Notes: generated by a model not told the origin, from the sequence alone. Numbered from the stretch's first letter, positions 8,156 to 16,650 are shown. The stretch: DNA of 46,560 nt from Myxococcus xanthus (GCF_013116825.1 NZ_JABFNS010000068.1:1-46560); one strand, 5' to 3'. Made by a program: numbers and translations.

Positions 8156-8956
8156 ATGTCCAAGCACCCTCGCTCCAAGGGAGGACGGCTGAGCGCGGGC
8201 CTCAAGCTCATCGGACCGCTCTGCATCTCCGTCGGCTTGCTCGTGGGGCTGCGGCTGCTGGGGCCGCAATACCTGGATCAGCAGACGCTGTCGGGCTGGC
8301 TGAGGCCCCTGGGCGCGCTGGCGCCCTTGGCCTTCATCCTGCTCCTCGCGGTGCGCCCGGTGACGCTGCTGCCCGGGCAGCTCTTCACGGCGGTGGGCGG
8401 CATCCTCTTCGGCATGGCCGCGGGCACGGCCTACGCGCTCGTCGGGACGCTGCTGGCCTCGGGCCTCATCCACTTGCTGGCGCGCAGGCTGGGCCGCAAG
8501 CCCATGCGGCGGCTGGCCGGGGACAAGCACCCGGTGTTCCAGCGCGCGGCGCGCGAGCATGGCTTCCAGCTCGGCTTCCTGGCCTGCATCAATTCAGTGA
8601 TTCCGGCGGATGTGATGCTGGCGACGGCGTCCGCGTCAGGCGCCCGCTACGTCCCGCTGGCGCTGGGCGCGGTGGTGGGCACCCTCCCCGGGACGCTGCT
8701 GACGGCGCTCTTCGGCAGCTCGTTGGGGCAGGGGAAGACGTGGATGACGGCCGTGTCCGCCACTGGCATGGTGGTGAGCCTGATGCTGGGGCTCGTCCTG
8801 GGACGCAAGCTGATGCGGGAGTTGCTCGCGAAGGAGGCGGCCGTCGCGAGCGGTGGGCCTGGGCGCGTGCGCCCAGGCCCCGGGGATGCGCGGCCTACGG
8901 GTAGCAGGCGGCCTGGCGCAGCGCCGTGTCTTCCGGCAGCCCCAGCGCGACGTTGA
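8156..8956 (+). CDS. TVP38/TMEM64 (VTT-domain) membrane protein
   Basis: 266 residues. The VTT/SNARE-associated core shows PLAFILLLAVRPVTLLPGQL followed by GGILFGMAAGTAYALVGTLLAS, which matches the TVP38/DedA-like family. Further helices follow at LGFLACINSVIPADVMLATA, ALGAVVGTLPGTLLTALFG and GMVVSLMLGLVLGRKL. Family members are inner-membrane proteins linked to lipid scrambling or transport. The last about 35 residues are unlike the family: they are the translation of the 8855-8880 hairpin and then of the antisense 3' end of argC. The gene overlaps argC by 62 bases tail to tail. A stop codon may have been lost, leaving a read-through extension. Confidence 0.82.
   Translation: MSKHPRSKGGRLSAGLKLIGPLCISVGLLVGLRLLGPQYLDQQTLSGWLRPLGALAPLAFILLLAVRPVTLLPGQLFTAVGGILFGMAAGTAYALVGTLLASGLIHLLARRLGRKPMRRLAGDKHPVFQRAAREHGFQLGFLACINSVIPADVMLATASASGARYVPLALGAVVGTLPGTLLTALFGSSLGQGKTWMTAVSATGMVVSLMLGLVLGRKLMRELLAKEAAVASGGPGRVRPGPGDARPTGSRRPGAAPCLPAAPARR
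8855..8880. terminator. Perfect 12-bp hairpin between convergent genes
   Basis: GGGCCTGGGCGC (8855-8866) is followed after two bases by its exact complement (8869-8880). It sits 15 bases beyond the argC stop and inside the 3' part of the TVP38-like ORF. It is positioned as the arginine-operon terminator and as the natural terminator for the convergent gene. No T tract is present. Confidence 0.6.
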
Positions 8957-9962
8957 AGTTCTGCACCGCCTGGCCGGCCATGCCCTTCACCAGGTTGTCG
9001 AGCGCCGCCATGACGGCCACCGAGCGGCCCTTGGTGGCCACCGCGATGTCGCAGAAGTTGCTGCCGGCCACCGCGGCGATGCGCGGCGTTCCCTCGACGA
9101 TGCGCACGAACTTCGAGCCCTCGTAGTAGCGGCGGTACTTCTCCATCAGCGACGCCGTCACCACGGCGCCGCCGTGCTCCGGCCACTCGAACTGCACGGT
9201 GGCGAAGATGCCGCGCACCATGGGCGCCGAGTGCGGGACGAAGGCCAGCCGGTGCCGCTGCGCGCCGTGGGCCACCAGCATGACCTCCACCTCGGCCTCG
9301 TGCTGGTGCTCCAGCGGCTTGTACGCGCGGAAGTCCTGCGCGCGCGTCGGGTGGTGCGTGCCCTCGCCGGGCAGCGAGCCGGAGCCGGACGAGCCCGTGA
9401 CGCCGGACACCGCGAGCAGCCCCAGGCCCGGCGTGGAGGCGATGGGCAGGAGCGCCAACTGCACCGCCGTGGCGAAGCAGCCCGGGTTGGCGATGCGCTT
9501 CGCCGTCTTCACCGCGTCGCGCTTCCACTCGGTGAGGCCGTAGGTGAAGGTGCCCAGCAGCTCCGGGGACGGGTGGGGCCGGCCGTACGCGCCCGCGTAG
9601 CGGCCCGGGTGGTCCAGCCGGAAGTCGGAGGACAGGTCCACCAGCAGCAGGCGCTCGGCGATGCCGACCTCCGCCCACTGCTTCTCCAGGCCCGCGAACT
9701 GCTTGGCCAGGTCGCCGTGGCCCAGCGCGCTGAAGACGACGGGCTGCTCGCAGTCCGCCAGCCACTTCCAGTCGGGCTCGCCCTCGAAGCGGCCCTCCAC
9801 CAGTCCGCGCAGGTGCGGGTGCACCTTGTGGATGGGCTCGCCGGCGTGGTGCCGCGACACCGCGCGGATGCTGCCCACCGCCGGGTGGCCGGAGAGGATG
9901 CGCAAGAGCTCGCCGCCGCCGAAGCCGGAGGCACCCAGGATGTAGATGTTGACCTGCGTCAT
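8895..9962 (-). CDS. argC: N-acyl-gamma-glutamyl-phosphate reductase
   Basis: 355 residues. The N-terminal NAD(P)-binding fold reads IYILGASGFGGGELLRIL, and the catalytic cysteine lies in ANPGCFATA (Cys162), the ArgC active-site motif. The enzyme reduces N-acylglutamyl phosphate to the semialdehyde, the third step of arginine synthesis in the cytoplasm. It is the last gene of the arginine operon. Its ATG overlaps the stop of the preceding P-loop gene by four bases (ATGA), which implies translational coupling. The Tyr of the usual NPGCYPT motif is Phe here, which is a mild change. Confidence 0.95.
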   Translation of the reverse strand: MTQVNIYILGASGFGGGELLRILSGHPAVGSIRAVSRHHAGEPIHKVHPHLRGLVEGRFEGEPDWKWLADCEQPVVFSALGHGDLAKQFAGLEKQWAEVGIAERLLLVDLSSDFRLDHPGRYAGAYGRPHPSPELLGTFTYGLTEWKRDAVKTAKRIANPGCFATAVQLALLPIASTPGLGLLAVSGVTGSSGSGSLPGEGTHHPTRAQDFRAYKPLEHQHEAEVEVMLVAHGAQRHRLAFVPHSAPMVRGIFATVQFEWPEHGGAVVTASLMEKYRRYYEGSKFVRIVEGTPRIAAVAGSNFCDIAVATKGRSVAVMAALDNLVKGMAGQAVQNFNVALGLPEDTALRQAACYP

Positions 9963-11020
9963 GACTTCCTCCCCGCGCCCAGCTTGGGGGCGATTTTCTC
10001 CAGGATGAGTCCGCCCAGCGCCGCCGCGTCCGCGCGGGCGTTGCGAGCGGGGATGCCCACCACCTGCTCCACGAAGCGCACGCCCACGGCGTTGTCCGTG
10101 GCCGGTCCGGCCACCACGTCCACTTCGATGCCGTACGCCTCGCGCAGGTGCCGCACGCCGCCGGACGCGCCCACCGGGTCGTTGGCGCACAGCACCCACG
10201 CCCCCGCCAGGCTCTTGAGCTCCGGGTCCGCGAGGATGCCCTGCACGCCGTACTCGCCCATGATGCCGTCGCCCGTCTCCGCGACGATGACGTCCACGTT
10301 CTCCGCCGCCAGCTCGGAGAAGAGCACCCGCGCCACGCGCGCGCCCGTGCGAGGCCCCGTGCAGACGATGCCCGCGTCCGTGAAGTCCATCACCACGTCC
10401 GCGCCGGAGTCCTGCATGCTCAGCGTGTCGCGCATCAGCGACACCCCCGTCAGCTTGGCGCCGCCCACGCGGAAGCCCGCCTGCGCCAGCTTGCGCACCA
10501 TGGCCGCCGAGGCGAACGTCTTGCCCGAGTTCATGCAGGTGCCCACCACGTAGACGACGGGGCACTTCACCGGCGACGACGTGCCCTTCAGCGCGCCGGA
10601 GGACACGTGCGCTGGCTGCCCGGTGCGCGACATCAGCTCCGGGAACTCCAGCACCTGGCCCAGCACCTCCGCCTCGAAGGGCAGGCCCACGCCGTGGTTG
10701 TGCGAGGTGCACTTGCCGATGACGCCGCCCATGTTGAGGATGTGCAGCCGCTCGCCCACGGTGACGGACGCGGGCACCACGCCCTCATAGCCGTGAAGCG
10801 CGTTGCGGTGGCCCAGCGCGCCCACGACGATGTCACCGGCGTGCAGCGTCACCAGGCGCCCGTGCACGTCCTCGAGCTGGTTGTACGTGCTCTTCTCTCC
10901 GTGGATGCGCACGGCCACCACCGCGCCCTCCTCGGCCTTCACCTCGGACGCGAGGTGGACGGTCCGGCCTAGGCCGAGGTTGCGGGTGACACTGCCTACC
11001 TTGTCGACGAAAACCTTCAT
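9959..11020 (-). CDS. P-loop NTPase-fold protein of the arginine operon, possibly DUF1611/DgcN-like
   Basis: 353 residues. The first about 150 residues look beta-rich (VVAVRIHGEK, GDIVVGALGHRN, VTVGERLHILNMGG), with clustered His/Cys at GKCTSHNHGVG. A Walker A motif follows a hydrophobic strand: VVYVVGTCMNSGKT (P-loop about residues 160-168). Later strands DVIVAETGDG and GAWVLCANDPVGASGG resemble dethiobiotin synthetase/MobB-type P-loop folds. The protein is not one of the classical arginine enzymes, yet it sits between argG and argC: 7 bases after argG and overlapping argC by four bases. The fold and the Thr-x-x-x-x-Gly-Lys loop recall the DUF1611 family, one member of which (DgcN) is an N-acetyltransferase for D-glutamate. 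On that basis a role in making N-acylglutamate is a hypothesis, not a demonstrated assignment. Confidence 0.85.
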   Translation of the reverse strand: MKVFVDKVGSVTRNLGLGRTVHLASEVKAEEGAVVAVRIHGEKSTYNQLEDVHGRLVTLHAGDIVVGALGHRNALHGYEGVVPASVTVGERLHILNMGGVIGKCTSHNHGVGLPFEAEVLGQVLEFPELMSRTGQPAHVSSGALKGTSSPVKCPVVYVVGTCMNSGKTFASAAMVRKLAQAGFRVGGAKLTGVSLMRDTLSMQDSGADVVMDFTDAGIVCTGPRTGARVARVLFSELAAENVDVIVAETGDGIMGEYGVQGILADPELKSLAGAWVLCANDPVGASGGVRHLREAYGIEVDVVAGPATDNAVGVRFVEQVVGIPARNARADAAALGGLILEKIAPKLGAGRKS

Positions 11021-11027
11021 GGCACCC

Positions 11028-12218
11028 TCACTTCGCGCGATGCGAGAGCATCTGCGCGACGCCGTACAGCTTGGCGAAGCCCGCGGCTTCCGAGCCGTTC
11101 CACAACACGTTGGCCTCTCCGTACGTCGCCACCTTCGCGTCCATCAGCGAGTGCGGCGAACGCACGCCCTCCACCACCTGCGTGCGCGGGTGCAGCACCA
11201 GCCGCACGTCACCCGTCACGCGCTCCTGCGACGAGGTGAGGAACGCCTCCAGGTCCTTCACCAGCGGGTCGAAGAAGTGCCCCTCGTGCAGCAGCGAGCC
11301 GTAGAGGTTGCCCATCGACTCCTTCCAGAAGAGCTGCTTGCCGGAGAGCACCAGCTTCTCCAGCTCGCGGTGCGCGGTGACGAGCAGGTGCGCCGCCGGC
11401 GCCTCGAAGCCCACGCGGCCCTTGATGCCCAGAATCGTGTCCCCCAGGTGCACGCCCCGGCCGATGCCGTAGGTGCGCCCCAGCGCGTTGAGCGCCTCCA
11501 CCAGCTTCACGGGGCCCAGCTTCTCGCCGTCCAGCGCCACCGGGACGCCCTTCTCGAAGGACACCGTGAGGGGCCGGGGCTTGAGGTCCTGCGACAGCTC
11601 GCCGCCGGGGAAGGCCGCCTCGGGCAGCGCCTTCCAGGAGTCCAGCGTCTCGGCGCCGCCCACGGAGGTGCCCCACATGCCCTCGTTGACGGAGTAGGAG
11701 CCCAGCTTCGGCGGCATGTGGACGCCGCGCTCGGCCAGGTAGGACAGCTCCTGCTGCCGGCTCAGGGACAGCGTGCGGATGGGCGTGAGCAGCTCCAGCT
11801 CCGGCGCCAGCGAGCGGAAGGCCACGTCGAAGCGCACCTGGTCATTGCCCGCGCCCGTGCTGCCGTGCGCCAGCGCCTGGGTGCCCTTCTCGCGCGCCAC
11901 GCGGACGACCTCCGCCGCCTGGCACGCGCGCTCCGCGGAGACGCTCAGGGGGTAGACCTGGCCGCGCAGCACGTTGCCGGCGATGAGGTAGCGCAGGTAG
12001 CCCTGGAAGAGCGTCTCGCGCGCGTCCACCGTCACGTGCTCCACCGCGCCCAACTGCTTGGACAGCGCGGCGATGCGCTCCAACTGCTCGGGCGGGAAGC
12101 CGCCGGTGTCCACCGTGACGGTGGTGACGTCGTAGCCCTGCTCACGCAGGTAGACGGCGCAGAAAGCGGTATCGAGTCCGCCGGAGAAGGCCAGCACCAC
12201 GTTCTTCTTGTTGCTCAT
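11028..12218 (-). CDS. argG: Argininosuccinate synthase
   Basis: 396 residues. The pyrophosphatase-type ATP loop AFSGGLDTAF is at residues 10-19. It joins citrulline and aspartate using ATP to form argininosuccinate. GSTGAGNDQVRFD and the SVNEGMWGTSVGG segment (SNEGxLWG-like in the family) are also recognisable. The start is the ATG at 12218, with GAGGAG just upstream; a longer open frame runs into argH and is rejected. It follows argH by 25 bases in the operon. Aligned by eye, the sequence is fairly divergent from the E. coli and human forms but keeps the signature residues. Confidence 0.95.
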   Translation of the reverse strand: MSNKKNVVLAFSGGLDTAFCAVYLREQGYDVTTVTVDTGGFPPEQLERIAALSKQLGAVEHVTVDARETLFQGYLRYLIAGNVLRGQVYPLSVSAERACQAAEVVRVAREKGTQALAHGSTGAGNDQVRFDVAFRSLAPELELLTPIRTLSLSRQQELSYLAERGVHMPPKLGSYSVNEGMWGTSVGGAETLDSWKALPEAAFPGGELSQDLKPRPLTVSFEKGVPVALDGEKLGPVKLVEALNALGRTYGIGRGVHLGDTILGIKGRVGFEAPAAHLLVTAHRELEKLVLSGKQLFWKESMGNLYGSLLHEGHFFDPLVKDLEAFLTSSQERVTGDVRLVLHPRTQVVEGVRSPHSLMDAKVATYGEANVLWNGSEAAGFAKLYGVAQMLSHRAK

Positions 12219-12243
12219 GATTCGCTCCTCGCGGGGATGCGGT

Positions 12244-13593
12244 TCAAACCGTCCAGACGCGCCCGGCGGCATCGGCCACCAGGCGGTGCGTCTCATCGAG
12301 CCAGGCGCGCGAGGCGGCCAGCTCTTCCCGGGCCTGGGGCAGGCCCAGGTTGCCGGCGCCACCCAGGTGGGTGGCCGTCAGGGCGCCGCGGTCTGGACGG
12401 AACGTTCCTTCCACCAGCTCGCGGCCCACCTGCTTGTAGGCGTCACGGAAGGCCTGTCCCTGGGCCACCAGCGCATAGGCGTGGTGCGCCGCGTACAGCG
12501 TGTCATCGCTGGCGCGCGCCGCCGCGTCCGCCTTCACCTGGAGCGCGGGCACCAGCCGGGTGAGCACGTCCAGCAGCTCCCGCGTGGAGCCCAGCGCCGT
12601 CAGGGTGGGGGACTTCAGCAGTTGGAAGTCGCGGTGGTAGCTGGAGGGCAGTCCGCCCGCGACGGCCTCCACCTGATGCGCCAGCCCGCGTAGCTCGCGG
12701 CAGCGGCCCCGGGCCAGCTCCACGACGTCCGGGTTCTTCTTCTGCGGCATGATGGACGAGCCCGTGGTGTACGCGTCCGGCAGCCCGAGGAAGCCGAACT
12801 CGTCCATGCTGTAGAGCTGCACGTCCCACAGCCACTTCTCCAGCGTGCCCGCCACCGAGCAGGCCCAGCCCAGCACCGCGGACTCGTGACGGCCGCGTCC
12901 GTTCTGCACGTCGATGGGGCTGCGCTGCACGCGCGAGAAACCCAGCAGCGCCGCCACGTACTCCCGGTCGATGGGCAGCGGCACGCCGAAGCCCGCCGCC
13001 GCGCCCAGCGGGCAGCGGTCCAGCCGCGCCCACACGCCGCGCAGCGCCTCGAGCTCCTCCAGCAGCCCTTCCGCGAACGCCATGCCCCACAGACCGAAGG
13101 TGGAAGGCATGGCCCGGCGCAGGTGCGTGTAGCCCGGCAGCGCCACGTCCTTGTTCGCCTGCGCGAAGTCCAGGAAGGCCCCCGCCAGCTCCGCCGCCCG
13201 CGCGCCCAGCGTGAGCACTTCTTCTCGCAGCAGCAGGCGCAGGGCCAGCTGCACCTGGTCGTTGCGAGAACGCCCCAGGTGGATGCGCTTGCCCGGCTCG
13301 CCCACGCGCTCCACCAGCGCCGCCTCCAGCGCGGTGTGGCCGTCCTCCTGCTCGGGACGGATGACGAACGTGCCCGCGCGGGCCTCGTCGTGCAGCGCCT
13401 TGAGCGCCGTCACCAGGGCCTGCGCCTCCGCGTCCTTCAGCAGGCCCACGCGCGCCAGCATCCGCGCGTGCGCGGCCGAGCCGAGCGCGTCATGCGGCGC
13501 CAGCGCCAGGTCCACCACCGGGTCGTTGCCCACCGTGAAGCGGTGGATGGCCGCGTCCAGGGGAAGGCCCTTGCCCCACAGCGTGTCAGCCAC
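12244..13593 (-). CDS. argH: Argininosuccinate lyase
   Basis: 449 residues from a GTG start that overlaps the end of argE' by 8 bases. The fumarase/aspartase superfamily signature GSSIMPQKKNPD, carrying the flexible catalytic loop, is intact. So are HLGRSRNDQVQ and GYTHLRRAMP, the family's conserved regions 1 and 2; the usual GYTHLQxAQP is slightly changed. It cleaves argininosuccinate to arginine and fumarate, the last step of the pathway. Active as a homotetramer in the family. Confidence 0.95.
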   Translation of the reverse strand: MADTLWGKGLPLDAAIHRFTVGNDPVVDLALAPHDALGSAAHARMLARVGLLKDAEAQALVTALKALHDEARAGTFVIRPEQEDGHTALEAALVERVGEPGKRIHLGRSRNDQVQLALRLLLREEVLTLGARAAELAGAFLDFAQANKDVALPGYTHLRRAMPSTFGLWGMAFAEGLLEELEALRGVWARLDRCPLGAAAGFGVPLPIDREYVAALLGFSRVQRSPIDVQNGRGRHESAVLGWACSVAGTLEKWLWDVQLYSMDEFGFLGLPDAYTTGSSIMPQKKNPDVVELARGRCRELRGLAHQVEAVAGGLPSSYHRDFQLLKSPTLTALGSTRELLDVLTRLVPALQVKADAAARASDDTLYAAHHAYALVAQGQAFRDAYKQVGRELVEGTFRPDRGALTATHLGGAGNLGLPQAREELAASRAWLDETHRLVADAAGRVWTV

Positions 13594-14647
13594 GAGCCGC
13601 CTCCTCGAAGTAACCCCGAACCAGTTGCGTGTAGAAGGCGGCGCCGGCTTCCAGCTCCGCCCGGGTGATGAACTCGTCCGCCAGGTGGCTGCGCAGCGTG
13701 TCGCCAGGGCCCACCTTCACCGCGGGGATGTCCCCCAGGAAGGCCCAGTCCGACGCCGTGCTGGAGCCCACCGGCTGCGCACCCGACGCGGCCACCGCCG
13801 CGCGGACGATGGGCTGCTCCGCCGACGTCGCCTTCGGCAGGTAGCGCTCCGAGTGGACCGTCACCTCGCTCTTCAACGCGCCCGCCACCTGCCGGGCCAC
13901 CATCGCGTGCTCCATGCCCGGCGTGGTGCGCAGGTCCACGAAGAACTCGCACCGGTCCGGCACCTGGTTGCGCGCCAGGCCACCCGACACCTGCGTCACC
14001 TGCGCCCGGGCCTCGCCCAGGAGCGGGTGGGACGGAAAGCGCAGCTCGGCCAGCACCGCGATGTCCGTCGCGGCCAGGTGGATGGCGTTGATGGCCTCCG
14101 CGGCGTGCGCGTGCGCGACGTGCGCGCTCTTGCCGTGCGCGGTGCAGCGAAGGAGCAGCATGCCGCGCTGGGCGGTGCAGGGCTTGAGGCTGGTGGGCTC
14201 GCCGACGATGGCGGCGTCCAGCGGGCCCAGCTTGGGCAACAGCGTTCCCAGCCCCTGGCCCCCCGTCTCTTCCTCCGCGGTGAACGCGAACACGACTTCC
14301 GCGCCCGTGGGCGCGCCTTCGGCCAGCAGGGTCCGCGCGGCGAGCAGCATGCCCGTCACGCACCCCTTGGCGTCATTGCTGCCCAGGCCGTACAGGCGGT
14401 CCTCGCGCCACGCGGGCGCGTGGGGCTCGTACGTCCACCCGGCGCACGGCTTCACCGTGTCCAGGTGCGAGTTGACGAGCAGCCGGCGCGGCCCGCTCCC
14501 CACGGAGAACCACACGTTGTGGCCCTGCCGCTGGACGCGCGCGCCCCAGCCTTCCGCCCACCCGGACACGGTGTCCGCGATGCGGCCCTCGTCACCTGAC
14601 ACGCTGGGGATGGCCACCAGCGCCTGGAGCAGCTCCGCCGCCGTCAT
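13586..14647 (-). CDS. argE: M20 N-acylcitrulline/acylornithine deacylase (ArgE-type)
   Basis: 353 residues of the M20 metallopeptidase family (ArgE/DapE group). Zinc ligands are visible: HLDTVKP (His61, Asp63), GSNDAKGC (bridging Asp92) and the catalytic glutamates AEEETGG (Glu125, Glu126). The dimerisation domain follows (HGKSAHVAHAHAAEA). Because the neighbouring carbamoyltransferase is of the N-acylornithine type, the logical substrate is N-acylcitrulline, as for the Xanthomonas ArgE', giving free citrulline for ArgG. Acetyl versus succinyl preference is not readable. The ATG overlaps the argB stop by four bases. Confidence 0.9.
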   Translation of the reverse strand: MTAAELLQALVAIPSVSGDEGRIADTVSGWAEGWGARVQRQGHNVWFSVGSGPRRLLVNSHLDTVKPCAGWTYEPHAPAWREDRLYGLGSNDAKGCVTGMLLAARTLLAEGAPTGAEVVFAFTAEEETGGQGLGTLLPKLGPLDAAIVGEPTSLKPCTAQRGMLLLRCTAHGKSAHVAHAHAAEAINAIHLAATDIAVLAELRFPSHPLLGEARAQVTQVSGGLARNQVPDRCEFFVDLRTTPGMEHAMVARQVAGALKSEVTVHSERYLPKATSAEQPIVRAAVAASGAQPVGSSTASDWAFLGDIPAVKVGPGDTLRSHLADEFITRAELEAGAAFYTQLVRGYFEEAARG

Positions 14648-15570
14648 CCCACCGCCCCCGCGGGCTTCTGCGCGTTCTCCCGCACGACCATGGTGCCGCT
14701 GCCCTCGTTGGTGAAGACCTCCTCCAGGAGCGCGTTGGGCTGCACGCCGCTGACCAGGTGCACGCTGCCCACGCCGCCCACGAGCGCGTGGCGGATGGCG
14801 TGCGCCTTGGGCTTCATGCCGCCCGCGATGGCGCCGGTGCTCTCCATGGTGGCCAGGTCCGTGAGGTTGGCCAGCGTGACGAGCGACGACGGGTCGCTCA
14901 CGTTCCTCAGCAGGCCCGGAACCTGGACCAGGAAGAAGAGCTTCTCGGCGGACAGCGCCACCGCCAGCGCCGCGGCCACGGTGTCCGCGTTGGTGTTGTA
15001 CACGGCGCCGTCCGTGCCACCCGACAGGGGGGCGATGACGGGCACGTAGTCGGCCGAGCGCAGGTGCTCCACCACGCGGGTGTCCACCTGCTCGATGTCG
15101 CCCACCAGGCCGTAGTCCACCAGCTTGCCCTCGGTGGCACCGGCTTCCGTCACCATGACGGGCGGGCGCTTGCGCGCCTTGATGAGACCGGCGTCCACGC
15201 CGCTCAGGCCCACCGCGGGCACGCCCGCCGCCTGGAGGTCCGCCAGCAGATCCGTGTGCAGCTTGCCCGCGAGCACCATCTTCGCCGCGTCCAGCACGGG
15301 CGCGGAGGTGACGCGGCGGCCGGCCACCTTCTCCACCGGCAGGTGGAGGGCGTCACACAGCGTGTCCAGCTCCGGACCGCCGCCGTGAACCACGACGGGG
15401 CGGATGGAGAAGGTCCAGAGCAGGGCAATCTGCTCGCAGGCGGCGCGGCGCAGACGCGGGTCGCTGAGCATGGCGCCGCCGAGCTTCACCACGAACGTCT
15501 TGCGGCGGAACTGCTGCACGTACTTCGCCGCGTGGCGAAGCGCGGAGTAGGGGTCGGGCGAAAGGGGCAC
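14644..15570 (-). CDS. argB: N-acylglutamate kinase, arginine-sensitive type
   Basis: 308 residues of the amino-acid kinase family from a GTG start. FVVKLGGAML and VVVHGGGPELD form the phosphate- and substrate-binding glycine loops. It phosphorylates N-acylglutamate, the second pathway step. Two features mark the arginine-inhibited hexameric subclass: an extra N-terminal helix before the first strand (SALRHAAKYVQQFRRKTF) and the C-terminal signature NALLEEVFTNEGSGTM, close to the LLExFTxxGxGTMI signature of that subclass. So feedback inhibition by arginine is expected. It lies 43 bases downstream of argF', behind a GAGGT ribosome-binding site. Confidence 0.94.
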   Translation of the reverse strand: MPLSPDPYSALRHAAKYVQQFRRKTFVVKLGGAMLSDPRLRRAACEQIALLWTFSIRPVVVHGGGPELDTLCDALHLPVEKVAGRRVTSAPVLDAAKMVLAGKLHTDLLADLQAAGVPAVGLSGVDAGLIKARKRPPVMVTEAGATEGKLVDYGLVGDIEQVDTRVVEHLRSADYVPVIAPLSGGTDGAVYNTNADTVAAALAVALSAEKLFFLVQVPGLLRNVSDPSSLVTLANLTDLATMESTGAIAGGMKPKAHAIRHALVGGVGSVHLVSGVQPNALLEEVFTNEGSGTMVVRENAQKPAGAVG

Positions 15571-15613
15571 GTGAGACCTCGAAGTCAGGAAAGGAAGAAT
15601 GCGGAGGGGCCGC

Positions 15614-16621
15614 TCAACGTGAACGCATCCAGTGCAGCAGCGCCCGCTGGACGTGGTAGCGATTGCCGGCCTCGTCTACGACGCGGCTGCTCGGGTGGTC
15701 CAGGACCTCATCGGCCACCTCCACGTTCCGGCGCACGGGCAGGCAGTGGAGGAAGGCCGCGTCCTTCTGCGCGCGCGACATCGTCAGGCGCGTGGGCATC
15801 CAACCGGAGTAGGACGCGAGCAGCGCGGTGACGTCATTGGGCGAAAACGCCGCCGCGGCCGTGGGGCCCCACGACTTGGCGTAGACGGCGCGGCTGCCGG
15901 CCAGGGCCTCGTCCTGGTCGTGCGTATAGGTGACGCTGCCGCCCGTGGCCTTGGCGTACGCCTCCGCCTCGGCGCGGACGGCCGGGTGCAGGTCGAACCC
16001 GGGAGGGTGGGCCACGCGAATCTCACAGCCCGCCGCCGCCGCGCTCAGCAAGAAGGAGTTGGGCACGGCCTTGGGCAGCGGCTTGATGTGCGGCGCCCAC
16101 GTCAGCGTCACCGGCAGCTTCTTCGTGCTGCCGAACGTCTCGCGCAGCGTCAGCATGTCCGCCAGACCCTGGCAGGGGTGCTCGCGCGCGGACTCCATGC
16201 TCACCACCGGCACGGTGGACCACTTGCGGAACGCGTTGATGACGGGGTCGACTTCGTCCTCCTCGTCACCGCCGCCCTGCGAGAAGGTGCGCACGCCGAG
16301 CATGTCCACGAAGCGCGACAGGACGGGCGCGGCCTCCTTGAGGTGCTCGGCCCGGTCCGCGTTCATCACCGCGCCCTCGCGGTGCTCCAGCTTCCAGACG
16401 CCAGCGCCCACGTCCAGGATGATGGCGTTGCCACCGCCGCGCAGCATGACGGCCTCGAAGGAGGTGCGCGTGCGCAGCGACGGGTTGAAGAACACCATCC
16501 CCAGCAGCGTGTTGGCGAAGAGCGCGTGCTCCGGGCCCTTCTGCTTCCACGCGGACGCCTGCGCGAGCACCGCCTCCACGCCCTCGGGCCCCAGATCCTT
16601 GATGTGCGTGACGTGCTTCAT
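15614..16621 (-). CDS. argF': N-acylornithine carbamoyltransferase (AOTCase/SOTCase type)
   Basis: 335 residues. The carbamoyl-phosphate loop is FFNPSLRTRTSFE (44-56), and HPCQ and HCLPVRRN are the other active-site motifs. The sequence aligns residue for residue with the Xanthomonas N-acetylornithine carbamoyltransferase around VMNADRAEHLKEAAPVL rather than with ordinary OTCase. It therefore carbamoylates an N-acylated ornithine to N-acylcitrulline. The position known to set acyl-group preference (Glu92 in Xanthomonas) is Ala91 here, the kind of residue reported to favour N-succinylornithine. It is the first gene of the arginine operon, with GGGAGGA before the ATG, directly downstream of the ARG-box region. 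A longer open frame upstream runs through the operator and is rejected. Confidence 0.93.
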   Translation of the reverse strand: MKHVTHIKDLGPEGVEAVLAQASAWKQKGPEHALFANTLLGMVFFNPSLRTRTSFEAVMLRGGGNAIILDVGAGVWKLEHREGAVMNADRAEHLKEAAPVLSRFVDMLGVRTFSQGGGDEEDEVDPVINAFRKWSTVPVVSMESAREHPCQGLADMLTLRETFGSTKKLPVTLTWAPHIKPLPKAVPNSFLLSAAAAGCEIRVAHPPGFDLHPAVRAEAEAYAKATGGSVTYTHDQDEALAGSRAVYAKSWGPTAAAAFSPNDVTALLASYSGWMPTRLTMSRAQKDAAFLHCLPVRRNVEVADEVLDHPSSRVVDEAGNRYHVQRALLHWMRSR

Positions 16622-16650
16622 GGGCCTGTCCTCCCCGGCAGCGGCGACCT

